This document shows, piece by piece, positions 1 to 8,091 of a DNA stretch of 64,000 bases. The DNA comes from JAUVKT01 sp942491535 (lineage in GTDB: Bacteria; Bacteroidota; Bacteroidia; Bacteroidales; VadinHA17). Numbering within the stretch: position 1 is the first letter of the stretch; every line of letters begins with the position of its first letter. The DNA lies in NCBI GenBank assembly GCA_942491535.1, contig CALOBV010000021.1, forward strand, positions 25,228 through 89,227, in the 5' to 3' direction. The position numbers and the translations under genes were made by a program. The notes under the pieces were generated by a model, which did no database searches, had not been told where the DNA came from, and saw only the letters and a list, made by a program, of their open reading frames with translations.

Positions 1-2
1 AA

Positions 3-329
3 ATAAAGCTCGCAACAATATTTGACTTCGACCCTGTATATGTATCTGGGAATTATGTTTATGGCTCCGGATTTCCGGAAAGAGCCCTTTTTGTCACCGA
101 GGATATGTCGGAATCTGCCTATAGCAGGTTTGATGCTTCTGTTGTTTACAAATTTAAAAAGAAAAATTATCTGTTTGATGCAGGTATATCAGTGCTGAAT
201 ATTCTTAATACAGAGAATATAAAATACTCAAATTTTGTAATGATACCTGCCAACCAGACCTCATCAATCAACCTGCACGCCGAAGCTGTTCCACGAACAC
301 TTACTATCTTCCTGAACTTATCATTCTGA
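3..329 (+). CDS. TonB-dependent receptor, C-terminal end (5' partial)
   Basis: The frame is open from base 3 and ends in a TGA at 327-329, so only about 108 C-terminal residues of a longer protein are here. The fragment alternates short hydrophobic strands with turns, contains a phrase typical of receptor barrels (DAGISVLNILNTENI), and ends in Phe (LNLSF), as outer-membrane barrels do for Bam recognition. These traits match the last strands of a TonB-dependent or SusC-like receptor, which imports siderophores, vitamins or glycans across the outer membrane. The substrate cannot be told because the plug domain is outside the window. Another outer-membrane barrel class is possible. Confidence 0.7.
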   Translation: MKLATIFDFDPVYVSGNYVYGSGFPERALFVTEDMSESAYSRFDASVVYKFKKKNYLFDAGISVLNILNTENIKYSNFVMIPANQTSSINLHAEAVPRTLTIFLNLSF

Positions 330-520
330 GAAAGAGCGAAGGGCAAAGAGCAAAAGCCAGCAAAGAGCAAAGAGCAAAGAGCTAAGAGCAAAGGGCTAAG
401 AGTATGGGGCAGGGAGTAAAAGGTAAAAGATAAAAGATAAAAGGAAAAAGATAAAAGATAAAAGATAAAAGGAAAAAGACAAAAGACAAAAGACGCAAGA
501 TGCAAGTGGAAAAAGATGTG
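330..520. repeat. Purine-rich degenerate tandem repeat
   Basis: Directly after the receptor stop codon the plus strand becomes almost pure A/G. It is built of degenerate 7-base units, first variants of AAAGAGC, then variants of AAAAGAT and AAAAGAC. A short tail at about 520-550 repeats AGTCGAT. The opposite strand is an open frame of 126 codons, but its product would be a Leu/Ser/Phe low-complexity string, so this is not a gene. Purine-rich intergenic runs of this kind occur in Bacteroidota genomes; their role is unknown. Confidence 0.8.
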
Positions 521-550
521 AGTCAATAGTCGATAGTCGATAGTCAACAG

Positions 551-721
551 GCAGGCAAAACTAAACCCCCAAACTCATTCTAAACTCATTCTCAACTTTT
601 TCAACTTTTTCAACCCAGTTTCAACCCATTAATCTTAAGATTCCTGCACCCTGCTATTTCAAAAGTAGGGTATAGTATATTTCCAGCGGTATTACTTTAA
701 GCAATCAGGTTATTTAAAAAT
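551..721. other. Intergenic stretch without a recognisable gene
   Basis: This AT-rich stretch has no credible open frame. At 570-625 there are short direct repeats (AAACTCATTCT twice, CAACTTTTT twice, then variants of TTTCAACCC). The part after 660 probably contains the promoter of the structured RNA that follows, but no exact TAnnTTTG element was found. Confidence 0.5.
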
Positions 722-883
722 ATGATCTCCATACTCTTTACAGATTGAGGTGTTGTTGCCTGTCTACTCTCCAAATATCTTTTGATTATGGATTTATATA
801 GGTAATTATTCATGGTTCCTGACAGGCGACTTCAATAATGGAGATTTTAAAACCGGGAGACTAATTCTCTCCCGGTTTCTTTT
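722..883 (+). ncRNA. Candidate structured small RNA with its own terminator
   Basis: Three nested helices close on each other: 725-732 with 838-845 (8 pairs), 744-748 with 832-836 (5 pairs), and 755-764 with 821-830 (10 pairs, one G-U). They are separated by asymmetric internal loops and cap a 56-base AT-rich region. A strong intrinsic terminator follows at once (850-883). There is no open frame. A long imperfect hairpin of about 160 bases ending in a terminator resembles the overall form of 6S-type RNAs, but sequence homology was not tested. It could instead be the 3' UTR of the receptor transcript. Folding was done by eye. Confidence 0.45.
850..883 (+). terminator. Intrinsic terminator
   Basis: A perfect 11-bp stem (850-860 with 868-878, GC core CCGGG/CCCGG) with a 7-base loop is followed by CTTTTT. 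It ends the candidate RNA or the receptor transcript. Confidence 0.85.
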
Positions 884-984
884 TCCAGGATAAAAAATGC
901 AAGCCGAGGTAGGGTAATTAATTTATGATGCGGTTTACATATGAAACAGGCTGAAAACAGAAATTTAACTTAAAATTATATCTT

Positions 985-1881
985 ATGAAGAATTTACTAT
1001 TGTTTACATTTAGCGTGATCCTGGCAGGACTTATTACAAGCTGTCAGAATGAAACTCCTGTTGATACCGGAATTACAATTGCGGAAGACGAAGTTTCATA
1101 TATTATTACAGAAGATGCGCTGGGCAGCGAGATTACTGCTGCTACCTTTGGCGGACATATGGCTCCCACTACTAAATCAAATATAGTGCGCTATTTCCCC
1201 TGTGTTAATTTCCCCGAATGTGCAGAAGTAACTGTTAGTGGAACAGAGTTTCCAAAGGAGATTACAATTGATTTTGGAGATGAATGCCTGACAGCTAACG
1301 GAATACTTCGTTCCGGTATAATATATATTACTATTACTGATCAAATGACCAATGCCGGAGCCGAATACACCGTAGTATATGAGGATGTGGTTTTTGGAAA
1401 CAGGGCGATTGATAAAGTAGCCACCTATGTCAACGAAGGACAGAATGAAGATGGTAACTGGGTTGTATCCTATCAGACTGAATGTACTGTGACCTATAAT
1501 GATACTCTTTCCGTTACCAGGGAATTCAGCGGGTCGAATGAATGGATTGATGGATTCCTGACACCTGAATATACAGACAATAAATTTTATAAGACAGGCG
1601 GTGGTACAATAACAGTTAATGATGATATTGTTTTTGAACGAAATATTATTGAACCCTTATATATCGACCGTGCATGCAGGTTTATACTTGGAGGTATTGT
1701 TGAAATAAGCAGGAATGGTGAGACAATGACTATTGATTTTGGAGATGGAGTTACCTGTGATAATATTGCGGTTGTAACAAAGGACGGAGTATCGGAGGAG
1801 ATAGAATTAAGAACAGGTAAATTCAGGAACGGGTTCGAAAGACACCAGAGAAATATGCATAGAGTAAATGGATGGTGGTAG
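985..1881 (+). CDS. Lipoprotein of unknown function
   Basis: This 298-residue protein starts with a lipoprotein signal peptide: a hydrophobic run, then LITSC with the lipidated Cys at about residue 20. The mature part is beta-rich and acidic, with a motif occurring twice (TIDFGD near residues 94 and 252), so it may contain two related beta-sandwich halves. I do not recognise a characterised family; similar hypothetical lipoproteins with a TIDFG phrase are common in Bacteroidota. It is monocistronic, between the candidate RNA terminator and its own terminator at 1923. It is probably anchored in the outer membrane or facing the periplasm. Confidence 0.75.
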   Translation: MKNLLLFTFSVILAGLITSCQNETPVDTGITIAEDEVSYIITEDALGSEITAATFGGHMAPTTKSNIVRYFPCVNFPECAEVTVSGTEFPKEITIDFGDECLTANGILRSGIIYITITDQMTNAGAEYTVVYEDVVFGNRAIDKVATYVNEGQNEDGNWVVSYQTECTVTYNDTLSVTREFSGSNEWIDGFLTPEYTDNKFYKTGGGTITVNDDIVFERNIIEPLYIDRACRFILGGIVEISRNGETMTIDFGDGVTCDNIAVVTKDGVSEEIELRTGKFRNGFERHQRNMHRVNGWW

Positions 1882-1922
1882 GTTAGACAGGTTTTTTTAA
1901 AATATAGGTTAATCAACTTAAG

Positions 1923-1951
1923 GGTTTGTCTCGAGGAGGCAAGCCTTTTTG
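1923..1951 (+). terminator. Intrinsic terminator of the lipoprotein gene
   Basis: A 10-bp stem with two G-U pairs (1923-1932 with 1936-1945) and a 3-base loop is followed by TTTTTG, 41 bases after the lipoprotein stop. Confidence 0.75.
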
Positions 1952-1984
1952 TATAAGAATCAGATAATATGGAGATTAAGAGAT

Positions 1985-2017
1985 ATTACTTAAAGTATGC
2001 AAAATACTTTAAGTAAT
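1985..2017 (-). terminator. Perfect AT-rich hairpin between convergent genes
   Basis: A 14-bp perfect inverted repeat (1985-1998 with 2004-2017) with a 5-base loop lies just past the stop of the minus-strand glycosylase gene. The U-tail is weak on both strands, so it may be a 3'-end stabiliser rather than an efficient terminator. Confidence 0.45.
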
Positions 2018-2030
2018 TCTTTGTTATAAG

Positions 2031-2717
2031 TTAGTAATCAAGAATATGAATAAACTTGTCTATATATTTCTGTTTATCTTTCGATTTATATTGCATTATA
2101 TACCTGGGATGTTCAAGAGGGATGATTTCCTGGAAATATTTCTGTTCAGAATTAATCTCAGATAAGTATTTATAATTCTTACCTGTTCCCAGGCAGTAAG
2201 CAATATCCCTATCCAGGCCCAGGGCAATTTGTTTATTAATTGAATCGATCATAAAGGGTCTTACCAGGGTATAGAGTATTCTGTCGTCATAATAATTATA
2301 GTTTATTTCCCGGCCCTTGCTATTAAGTTTAACAAAGCCCAGTGGGCATCCGGAATTTATGTAATAGAGCTTATAGAATCGATCGGGACCTCCAAAGGCA
2401 TCAATAAGATCATAGACAAATACCGAGGACAACTCATGGGATTTAAACCCGCGAACACTAATTCCACAATGAGATTCCATTCTCTTGGTATCGGTAAAGG
2501 GTACCCCGGTGATACCGGCACCATGCCTTCCCGGGTTAATGCCTATAATAAATCGCCGGGACTTATTGTCATCGTAATATTTATTATAGAATTGCTCGGA
2601 GATAATCTGGGCCTCAGCAGATTCTTTAAAAGGGTTCATGATCTTTATCCCCGAAGGTAGTTCTCCGGTATATTCAAGGCTTTTATTGAAATTGATTATT
2701 TCTTGTGCAACTGTCAT
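2031..2717 (-). CDS. Uracil-DNA glycosylase, SMUG2-like (DUF4918)
   Basis: This 228-residue protein has the features of a SMUG-type uracil-DNA glycosylase, which removes uracil from DNA to start base-excision repair. Motif 1 is at about residues 59-76 (GINPGRHGAG then GVPFTD), the water-activating/uracil pocket region. Near residue 203 is the EHPRY phrase, in the place of the C-terminal HPSP-type loop that enters the minor groove. Length fits the DUF4918/SMUG2 group common in Bacteroidota. No signal peptide is present, so it is cytoplasmic. It lies 34 bases downstream of the outer-membrane protein gene on the same strand and may be co-transcribed, without an obvious functional link. Confidence 0.75.
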   Translation of the reverse strand: MTVAQEIINFNKSLEYTGELPSGIKIMNPFKESAEAQIISEQFYNKYYDDNKSRRFIIGINPGRHGAGITGVPFTDTKRMESHCGISVRGFKSHELSSVFVYDLIDAFGGPDRFYKLYYINSGCPLGFVKLNSKGREINYNYYDDRILYTLVRPFMIDSINKQIALGLDRDIAYCLGTGKNYKYLSEINSEQKYFQEIIPLEHPRYIMQYKSKDKQKYIDKFIHILDY

Positions 2718-2751
2718 AATCTTTTCTCTTTTAGCCCTTCTTTTCTTTGTT

Positions 2752-4038
2752 TTAGAAGAATATTACTGTGTTTCCTCCTCTTTTTGTAAACCTGGGGTTG
2801 ACCACGTTATTATATATTGATCCAAAGGTATATGATATGCTGACATAGACATCGTAGGAATATGTTGTAGCCATCTCTTTCCTGCTTAGTAATACGTCTG
2901 ATGTACTTGCGGTGCCTTTTCTGAGATTTATCTGATCGTGGATAAATGAATAAGATCCTGACATGCTAATCCTCAGTCCTTTTACGACTCTCAGGCTTAT
3001 AGAGCTTGAGAACGACAACCTGTTAAGATCCCAGTCGTGCAGGTAATTTTCCCACGAGGTAGAAATATTGAAGTCGCCCCATTTCTTAATGTTTTTATAT
3101 GCTGCATACAAACCTTGTTGAGCCACAACCTCATTCTCTTTGAAATACTTTGTTGAATCGCAATAATTATTATATACCGGTCCGATTGTATACATAAATC
3201 TAAATTGCTTGCTTGTAGACTGTGAGAAGGGATATATATTATATTCCAGTCCGGGTTGGAACATGAAGTGAGTTATATAATTATGAAATATTGAACTTGA
3301 TATGCTTGATATTATTCCCGCCGACCAGTGCTCGTTAATGCTCTTTACGGCAAGACCCCCGATGTATGAGTTAACATTGCGGTTAGTTTCAGATTCTTCA
3401 AGATCTGTATCGGAGTTGGTCCATCTCATTTCCCTTACGGTTACGCTATAACCTCCATCCAGCTCAAGTTTCAGATCCTTTGTCACCCTTGAAGAACTTA
3501 CAGAGCTTGATAGGTCAAAATAATCGCTTGATTCGCTTGCAAAGGCAAATCCGTAGAGTGAGGCGCTGAAAACCCAGCTATTCCATTTATCTGTTGACAC
3601 TTCTTCCGTCATTGGCTCTGTAAAGCTGATCTTTATAAATTCATGTAATGGAGTTTTACTTACATATCTTATTAGGCCCAGTTTCATCATCTTTATCCTT
3701 TTGGCCCTTATCATTTCATAGGTGTCGTCCGGGCTTGAAGAGAAATCCAGGGTATCTTTCATATTGGAATATTTTCCCTGCCCTTCCAGAAAGTAAGTAT
3801 ATCTGGTTCCTCCTGCTCCTGTTGCCTGTGATGTTGAGATAATTATCAAATCAGCAAATTTCCTGTCCCTAACATAATTTATAAATGGGATTTCCTCTTT
3901 TAAATGGCTTGATGCGTCGGGAAAATATACATTCAGAGCGTCTTTTCTAAGGGTATCGGCTCTGTTATTCAGGCCTTCCTGGCCAAAGAATGAAGCGCTT
4001 ATAAGAATTGTAATGACAAGCAGGATCAGTTTCTTCAT
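2752..4038 (-). CDS. Outer-membrane beta-barrel protein of unknown function
   Basis: A 428-residue secreted protein: an N-terminal signal peptide (MKKLILLV...SFFGQ) is followed by a region rich in alternating polar/hydrophobic strands and aromatic residues, and it ends in Phe-Phe. This suggests an outer-membrane beta-barrel of roughly 12-16 strands from about residue 130. The 100 residues before the barrel may form a small periplasmic domain. No catalytic motif was recognised. The gene precedes the SMUG-like glycosylase on the same strand. Confidence 0.6.
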   Translation of the reverse strand: MKKLILLVITILISASFFGQEGLNNRADTLRKDALNVYFPDASSHLKEEIPFINYVRDRKFADLIIISTSQATGAGGTRYTYFLEGQGKYSNMKDTLDFSSSPDDTYEMIRAKRIKMMKLGLIRYVSKTPLHEFIKISFTEPMTEEVSTDKWNSWVFSASLYGFAFASESSDYFDLSSSVSSSRVTKDLKLELDGGYSVTVREMRWTNSDTDLEESETNRNVNSYIGGLAVKSINEHWSAGIISSISSSIFHNYITHFMFQPGLEYNIYPFSQSTSKQFRFMYTIGPVYNNYCDSTKYFKENEVVAQQGLYAAYKNIKKWGDFNISTSWENYLHDWDLNRLSFSSSISLRVVKGLRISMSGSYSFIHDQINLRKGTASTSDVLLSRKEMATTYSYDVYVSISYTFGSIYNNVVNPRFTKRGGNTVIFF

Positions 4039-4189
4039 GATAAGGTAGGTTGGATATTGGTCTGGTATGATAGATTGATATTTATAGCATTAATAGCATA
4101 AAGTTAGTTATTCAAGGAGAAATTTACTTTAAAAGAAAGTATAAAATTCACAATGAGAGATAGCTTAACCTAAGAATAACATTGCGTTA

Positions 4190-4234
4190 ACAAAAAAAAA
4201 AAGGAACACATGGCTGATGAATTCCATGTGCCCC
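4190..4234 (-). terminator. Intrinsic terminator of the PspC/PadR operon
   Basis: On the minus strand a stem with core CACATGG/CCATGTG (4207-4213 with 4224-4230, extended by outer G-C pairs across two mismatches) is followed by a run of 11 T. It lies just downstream of the stop at 4268. Confidence 0.85.
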
Positions 4235-4267
4235 TAATATTAACCGGTCAGGTATATAAAACAGGTA

Positions 4268-5815
4268 TTATTTTAATTCTGCGAGTCCGTCTTCAGTCAT
4301 TTTCCAGGTCTTACCTCCCAGTTCGTATGAATATATTCCATTACCCTGGTAATCTTCGAAGAGATCTTCAAGTTCTTCATCAATATATATTTCATATCCT
4401 TCGGGCAGGTAGAACCTGATCTTTATTTTGACCCCCGGCCACATTGTTCCACCCGGGATTGTATAATAGTCGTCGAGTAAATATGTGTTTTCTTCAATCT
4501 TAAAGTTGTAGATAAGATCATCGGCCTGCTGGCGTGCATGTCCGCTTGTTCTACCGGAAGAATATTTTACAAGCTGTACATGAGCTTCATCTTCAGTATG
4601 ATAAATTTGTAATTCGGGAGTGCTGAATATACGGTTTTGGTCCTGATCAAGATAGAATTTAATATGGTCGCCAGGAAGAGACAGAGTCTTGTTATAATAT
4701 TCTCCACTTATCTGATCATTAATATACAGATTAACACGTCCTGATTCTTCAAGGGTAATATCATCTGAAACTCTGCCCGTATGAGAGAAGCTTATTCCTT
4801 CGCTGAAAAGAATCAGCGAAAGAGCTGTGCAACTTACAATCCAGATGATGAACATTGAAATATTCAGTACAAGATCTTTGGCCCTGAACTGGAAAACCAT
4901 CCTGATACCCCAGTATATCATACCCAGCAATGGCAGGATTATTACAAGACTTGAGAGTATAATAAGCCAGGGTGTAAGAGCCGGACCGGCAAGTATTGTA
5001 AGAAAGTCGTTTATGTTAAACAGACCGGTATCGAAGAAAGACCCCATAATTATCGGACTCTGGAAGAAAGCAATAATAATGTAGCTGAGCAGGGTAGAAA
5101 ATCCTGCAACTATAAATGCCACACCAATTATGGCAATTATTACCCTGAAGAGTATAATAAGGAATTTTCCGAATGCCCTGAATATTTCATTAAAAACCCC
5201 ACCTACTTTTTCAGCTCCCTCGCTGGCTGTTGTTTTTACATTTTCGGCAGCAATATTCACCTCCTTTTTAAATTTTTTCCCAAGGTCTCTTTCCGGTATT
5301 TCACCACCATAAAGCTCTCTTTTTTGAAAGATTGTTATTGCCCTTGGCAGGGCAATCCACAACACAATATATACTATCAGTCCGGAAAGGTAGAAGACGG
5401 TAAACAGCACGAATAATATCCTGATCCATACTGGATCTATTCTCAGATATGCCCCCAGTCCATTACATACTCCTCCAATTATTGCTCCATCGGTGTCTCT
5501 GTAAAGTCGCTTTGATCCGGTTTTCTTTTCATCTTTGAATTCAGCTCCCGCTTCTTCTGCAATTTCTTCGGGCTTACCCATGGTTGAGATTACTTCCTCA
5601 ACATCTTCTTTTGAGATTATTCCTGTTTTCCATGATGGGCTTGATTGAAATAATTCAGCTATCCTTGCTTCTATATCTTCAATCATTTCATTTCCCCCGA
5701 CAGCATTTTTGAGGTGTTTATTTATTTCATTCAGGTAGCTGCGAAGAAGTTCAAAGGCTTCGTCCTCAATCTGGAATATTGCTCCAGCTATATTTATTTT
5801 TAAAGTTTTTTCCAT
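4268..5815 (-). CDS. PspC-domain membrane protein, long form
   Basis: A 515-residue membrane protein. The N-terminal 100 residues form a small soluble domain shared with the neighbouring 196-residue protein (phrase DIEARIAELF). The PspC domain follows at about 115-180 (RLYRDTDGAIIGGVCNGLGAYLRID, split here as RLYRDTDG and GGVCNGLGAY) with its hydrophobic helix. Four or five further membrane segments lie between 220 and 365, then a C-terminal beta-rich, probably extracytoplasmic domain. PspC proteins sense or buffer membrane stress. I start at 5815 (MEKTLKIN) because it matches the paralogue's start and lies 13 bases after the PadR stop; a longer frame to 5860 would overlap PadR. Last gene of a three-gene operon. 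Confidence 0.85.
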   Translation of the reverse strand: MEKTLKINIAGAIFQIEDEAFELLRSYLNEINKHLKNAVGGNEMIEDIEARIAELFQSSPSWKTGIISKEDVEEVISTMGKPEEIAEEAGAEFKDEKKTGSKRLYRDTDGAIIGGVCNGLGAYLRIDPVWIRILFVLFTVFYLSGLIVYIVLWIALPRAITIFQKRELYGGEIPERDLGKKFKKEVNIAAENVKTTASEGAEKVGGVFNEIFRAFGKFLIILFRVIIAIIGVAFIVAGFSTLLSYIIIAFFQSPIIMGSFFDTGLFNINDFLTILAGPALTPWLIILSSLVIILPLLGMIYWGIRMVFQFRAKDLVLNISMFIIWIVSCTALSLILFSEGISFSHTGRVSDDITLEESGRVNLYINDQISGEYYNKTLSLPGDHIKFYLDQDQNRIFSTPELQIYHTEDEAHVQLVKYSSGRTSGHARQQADDLIYNFKIEENTYLLDDYYTIPGGTMWPGVKIKIRFYLPEGYEIYIDEELEDLFEDYQGNGIYSYELGGKTWKMTEDGLAELK

Positions 5816-5828
5816 CAGATATAGTCTT

Positions 5829-6155
5829 TTATTTCTTACGGATAATTTTAACTGAATCAACTAATTCTTCCCATGACTTGTCCAGTTCGGCAAGATAATC
5901 CCTGCCTTCATCTGTGAGCTCGTAATATTTCCTGGGCGGTCCCTGCAGTGATTCCTCCCACCTGTAGCTTAACAGACCTGCATTTTTCTGTCTTGTAAGT
6001 AAGGGGTATAGGGTTCCCTCTACCACAATCACTTTTGCTTCCTTCAGGCGCTTGATAATATCGCTGGCATAGCATGAGTTTACTGAAATAACTGAGAGGA
6101 TGCAGTATTCCAGAATACCCTTCCTCATCTGTGCTTTATTATTTTCAACGTTCAT
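5829..6155 (-). CDS. PadR-family transcriptional regulator
   Basis: This 108-residue protein is a minimal PadR regulator, a winged-helix DNA-binding protein that usually represses its own operon. It shows the diagnostic run: GILEYCIL at the first helix, a recognition region around residues 28-45, then GTLYPLL and the wing (GLLSYRWEE), and the C-terminal YYELTDEGR phrase. It sits between two PspC genes, an arrangement common in Bacteroidota and Firmicutes, and probably controls them. The ligand is unknown. Confidence 0.9.
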   Translation of the reverse strand: MNVENNKAQMRKGILEYCILSVISVNSCYASDIIKRLKEAKVIVVEGTLYPLLTRQKNAGLLSYRWEESLQGPPRKYYELTDEGRDYLAELDKSWEELVDSVKIIRKK

Positions 6156-6205
6156 AGTATCTAATGTTTTACTGTTTCAAAATATGATAGTCAGGTTCAG
6201 GTGTA

Positions 6206-6796
6206 TTACAGATTCATATTTTGTTTTACATTTTTGAATTCATCCTTCACAGAATCTTTTATGTTGTGAATGTTTACAGGCTCTCCCTTCATTTCTATTT
6301 TTTGCGCAGTTGTTTTAGCTTCAGGCAGAACTATCCAGAGAACTATGTAGACCAGGGCTCCGAGACCACCGGGAAGCGTGGCGACAATAAATATTACCCT
6401 TACTATCCATGGGTCTATTCTCCAGTAAGCACCCATTCCTGAACACACACCGGCAATAATCTTGTTGTCGGGATCGCGGTACATCCTGTGATATCCGGGC
6501 CTGGAGATCCTGGTATATGTAGTACCACTGTCCTCACTGTCTATATCTTCTGGTGTCCCAAGAATATTTATTACATCGAGCACATCCTGTAGTGTAACAA
6601 CCTGCTTAAAATCGCTTATTCTTTCCTTAAGTAACTCTGCTATACGAGATTCAATATCAGACATAATCTCCCTGGAGCTTTCCTCCCTGGCAAAATGCCT
6701 GTCGAGGCTGCGCAGGTAAATCTTAAGTTCTGTATACGCATCTTCATCAATATGAAAGGCAATTCCGCCAATATTAATGCTAATTGTAATTTTCAT
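6206..6796 (-). CDS. PspC-domain membrane protein, short form
   Basis: A 196-residue protein and first gene of the PspC-PadR-PspC operon. Residues 1-95 are the same soluble domain as in the long paralogue (DIESRIAELL). Residues about 105-165 are the PspC domain (YRDPDNKIIAGVCSGMGAYW and a following hydrophobic helix VYIVLWIVLPEA). The C-terminal 30 residues are charged. It likely acts at the cytoplasmic membrane in envelope-stress protection. The long paralogue adds extra membrane helices and a C-terminal domain, so the two probably arose by duplication. Confidence 0.85.
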   Translation of the reverse strand: MKITISINIGGIAFHIDEDAYTELKIYLRSLDRHFAREESSREIMSDIESRIAELLKERISDFKQVVTLQDVLDVINILGTPEDIDSEDSGTTYTRISRPGYHRMYRDPDNKIIAGVCSGMGAYWRIDPWIVRVIFIVATLPGGLGALVYIVLWIVLPEAKTTAQKIEMKGEPVNIHNIKDSVKDEFKNVKQNMNL

Positions 6797-7093
6797 AATG
6801 TTGTTTTATATAGTACATTCTTTTACATGCAACTTGTTTATGCAAAGATATATAAAAATATAGGTACCATGCAATACATAGTACTAAAATATATTTAATT
6901 AATTATATAATATTCAGATAAACAGACAGATGGCTATGATATATTTTTTGATAATTTTTTGGGAAATCAAATAAACCATGGCTTATAGCCTCTGGAATAG
7001 GCAGATTTTTACTTTTTCAAACAGGTAATCTCTACCTTGTTCCCGGACAGAATTCTTTATATTTTAGTACTTTTAGATACTTATATAGCAGGT
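6797..7093. other. Divergent intergenic region
   Basis: AT-rich spacer between the minus-strand PspC operon and the plus-strand oxidoreductase gene. It must hold both promoters and probably the PadR operator near 6800-6900, but no exact promoter consensus or clear inverted operator could be assigned by eye. Confidence 0.4.
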
Positions 7094-8080
7094 ATGAAAA
7101 AATCTTATAATTGGGGAATACTTGGACCAGGTAAAATTTCACATCGTTTTTCTGAGGGCTTGAAACTACTTGATAATGCAGTTTTATATGCTGTGGGATC
7201 AAGGGATATTGGGCGGGCCCGACAATTTTCAGATTTACATGGGTTTAAAAAGTATTATGGTAGCTATAAAGAGCTGGCAGCCGATCCGGATGTTGATATT
7301 GTTTATGTTGCCTCACCCCATTCTCATCATATGGAACACACCATATTATGTCTTGAAGCCGGAAAGTCTGTTTTATGCGAAAAGGCATTTGCCCTGAATA
7401 GCCGCGAAGTAATGAAGATGATCGATCTTGCGAAAGACAGGGGGCTTTTCCTGATGGAGGCTTTATGGCCACCCTTCCAGCCCTCCTACATTAAATGCAG
7501 TGACTTATTGTCAGGATCGGATGTGGGAGATATAATTTCAATAAGATCTTTCTTTGCTTTCAAGCCACCATATGAACCTGAGAATAGAGTATATAACCTA
7601 AAACTTGGAGGAGGAGCACTTCTTGATATTGGTATTTACCCGGTAATTGATGCTCTTACTTTTTTAGGAGTACCGGAAAGCATACAGACTCTTGCAACTT
7701 TTGACAGGACCGGTGCTGATAATAATATTGACATTCTATTTGCTTATAAAGACGGCAGAAGTGCATCCCTTTTTGCCTCGCTCAAATCAGACACCGGAGC
7801 GGGATGCGACTTAATATGCGAAAGAGGGATAATTTCAATCAGAAGACTCCCTGATGGGTCGCAGATGACATCCCTGAGGAGATTGGGGGAAGAACCGGAA
7901 AGCTATAGATTCGATCCTCCTTCAAGGGGCTTTCACCTGGAAGCTATAGAGGTAATGGAAAGGCTTGATAGGGGTGAAACAGAAAGCAGGGTTGTTCCTC
8001 TCTCCTTCAGTATTGAATTAATAAATACTCTTGACAGGATAAGAAGTGAAGCCGGGATAGTGTATCCGGGCAGGGATTAA
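7094..8080 (+). CDS. Gfo/Idh/MocA-family oxidoreductase
   Basis: A 328-residue NAD(P)-dependent dehydrogenase of the glucose-fructose oxidoreductase/inositol dehydrogenase/MocA family. The Rossmann glycine motif is at the N-terminus (GILGPGKIS), followed at about 95 by the family's EKx signature (VLCEKAFALN, the lysine near the catalytic centre) and a C-terminal substrate domain with GGGALLDIGIY at about 175. These enzymes oxidise or reduce sugars, inositols or related diols; the substrate is not evident. I start at the ATG at 7094 because upstream residues are hydrophobic non-family sequence. DUF2797 follows 11 bases downstream. Confidence 0.88.
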   Translation: MKKSYNWGILGPGKISHRFSEGLKLLDNAVLYAVGSRDIGRARQFSDLHGFKKYYGSYKELAADPDVDIVYVASPHSHHMEHTILCLEAGKSVLCEKAFALNSREVMKMIDLAKDRGLFLMEALWPPFQPSYIKCSDLLSGSDVGDIISIRSFFAFKPPYEPENRVYNLKLGGGALLDIGIYPVIDALTFLGVPESIQTLATFDRTGADNNIDILFAYKDGRSASLFASLKSDTGAGCDLICERGIISIRRLPDGSQMTSLRRLGEEPESYRFDPPSRGFHLEAIEVMERLDRGETESRVVPLSFSIELINTLDRIRSEAGIVYPGRD

Positions 8081-8091
8081 TTATAATAAAC

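Noticed and set aside
330..520. CRISPR-like array
   Set aside because: Units are 7 bases, contiguous and degenerate, with no spacers and no cas genes.
167..547. 126-codon minus-strand open frame
   Set aside because: It is the complement of the purine repeat and the receptor gene; the product would be low-complexity Leu/Ser/Phe and has no start signal.
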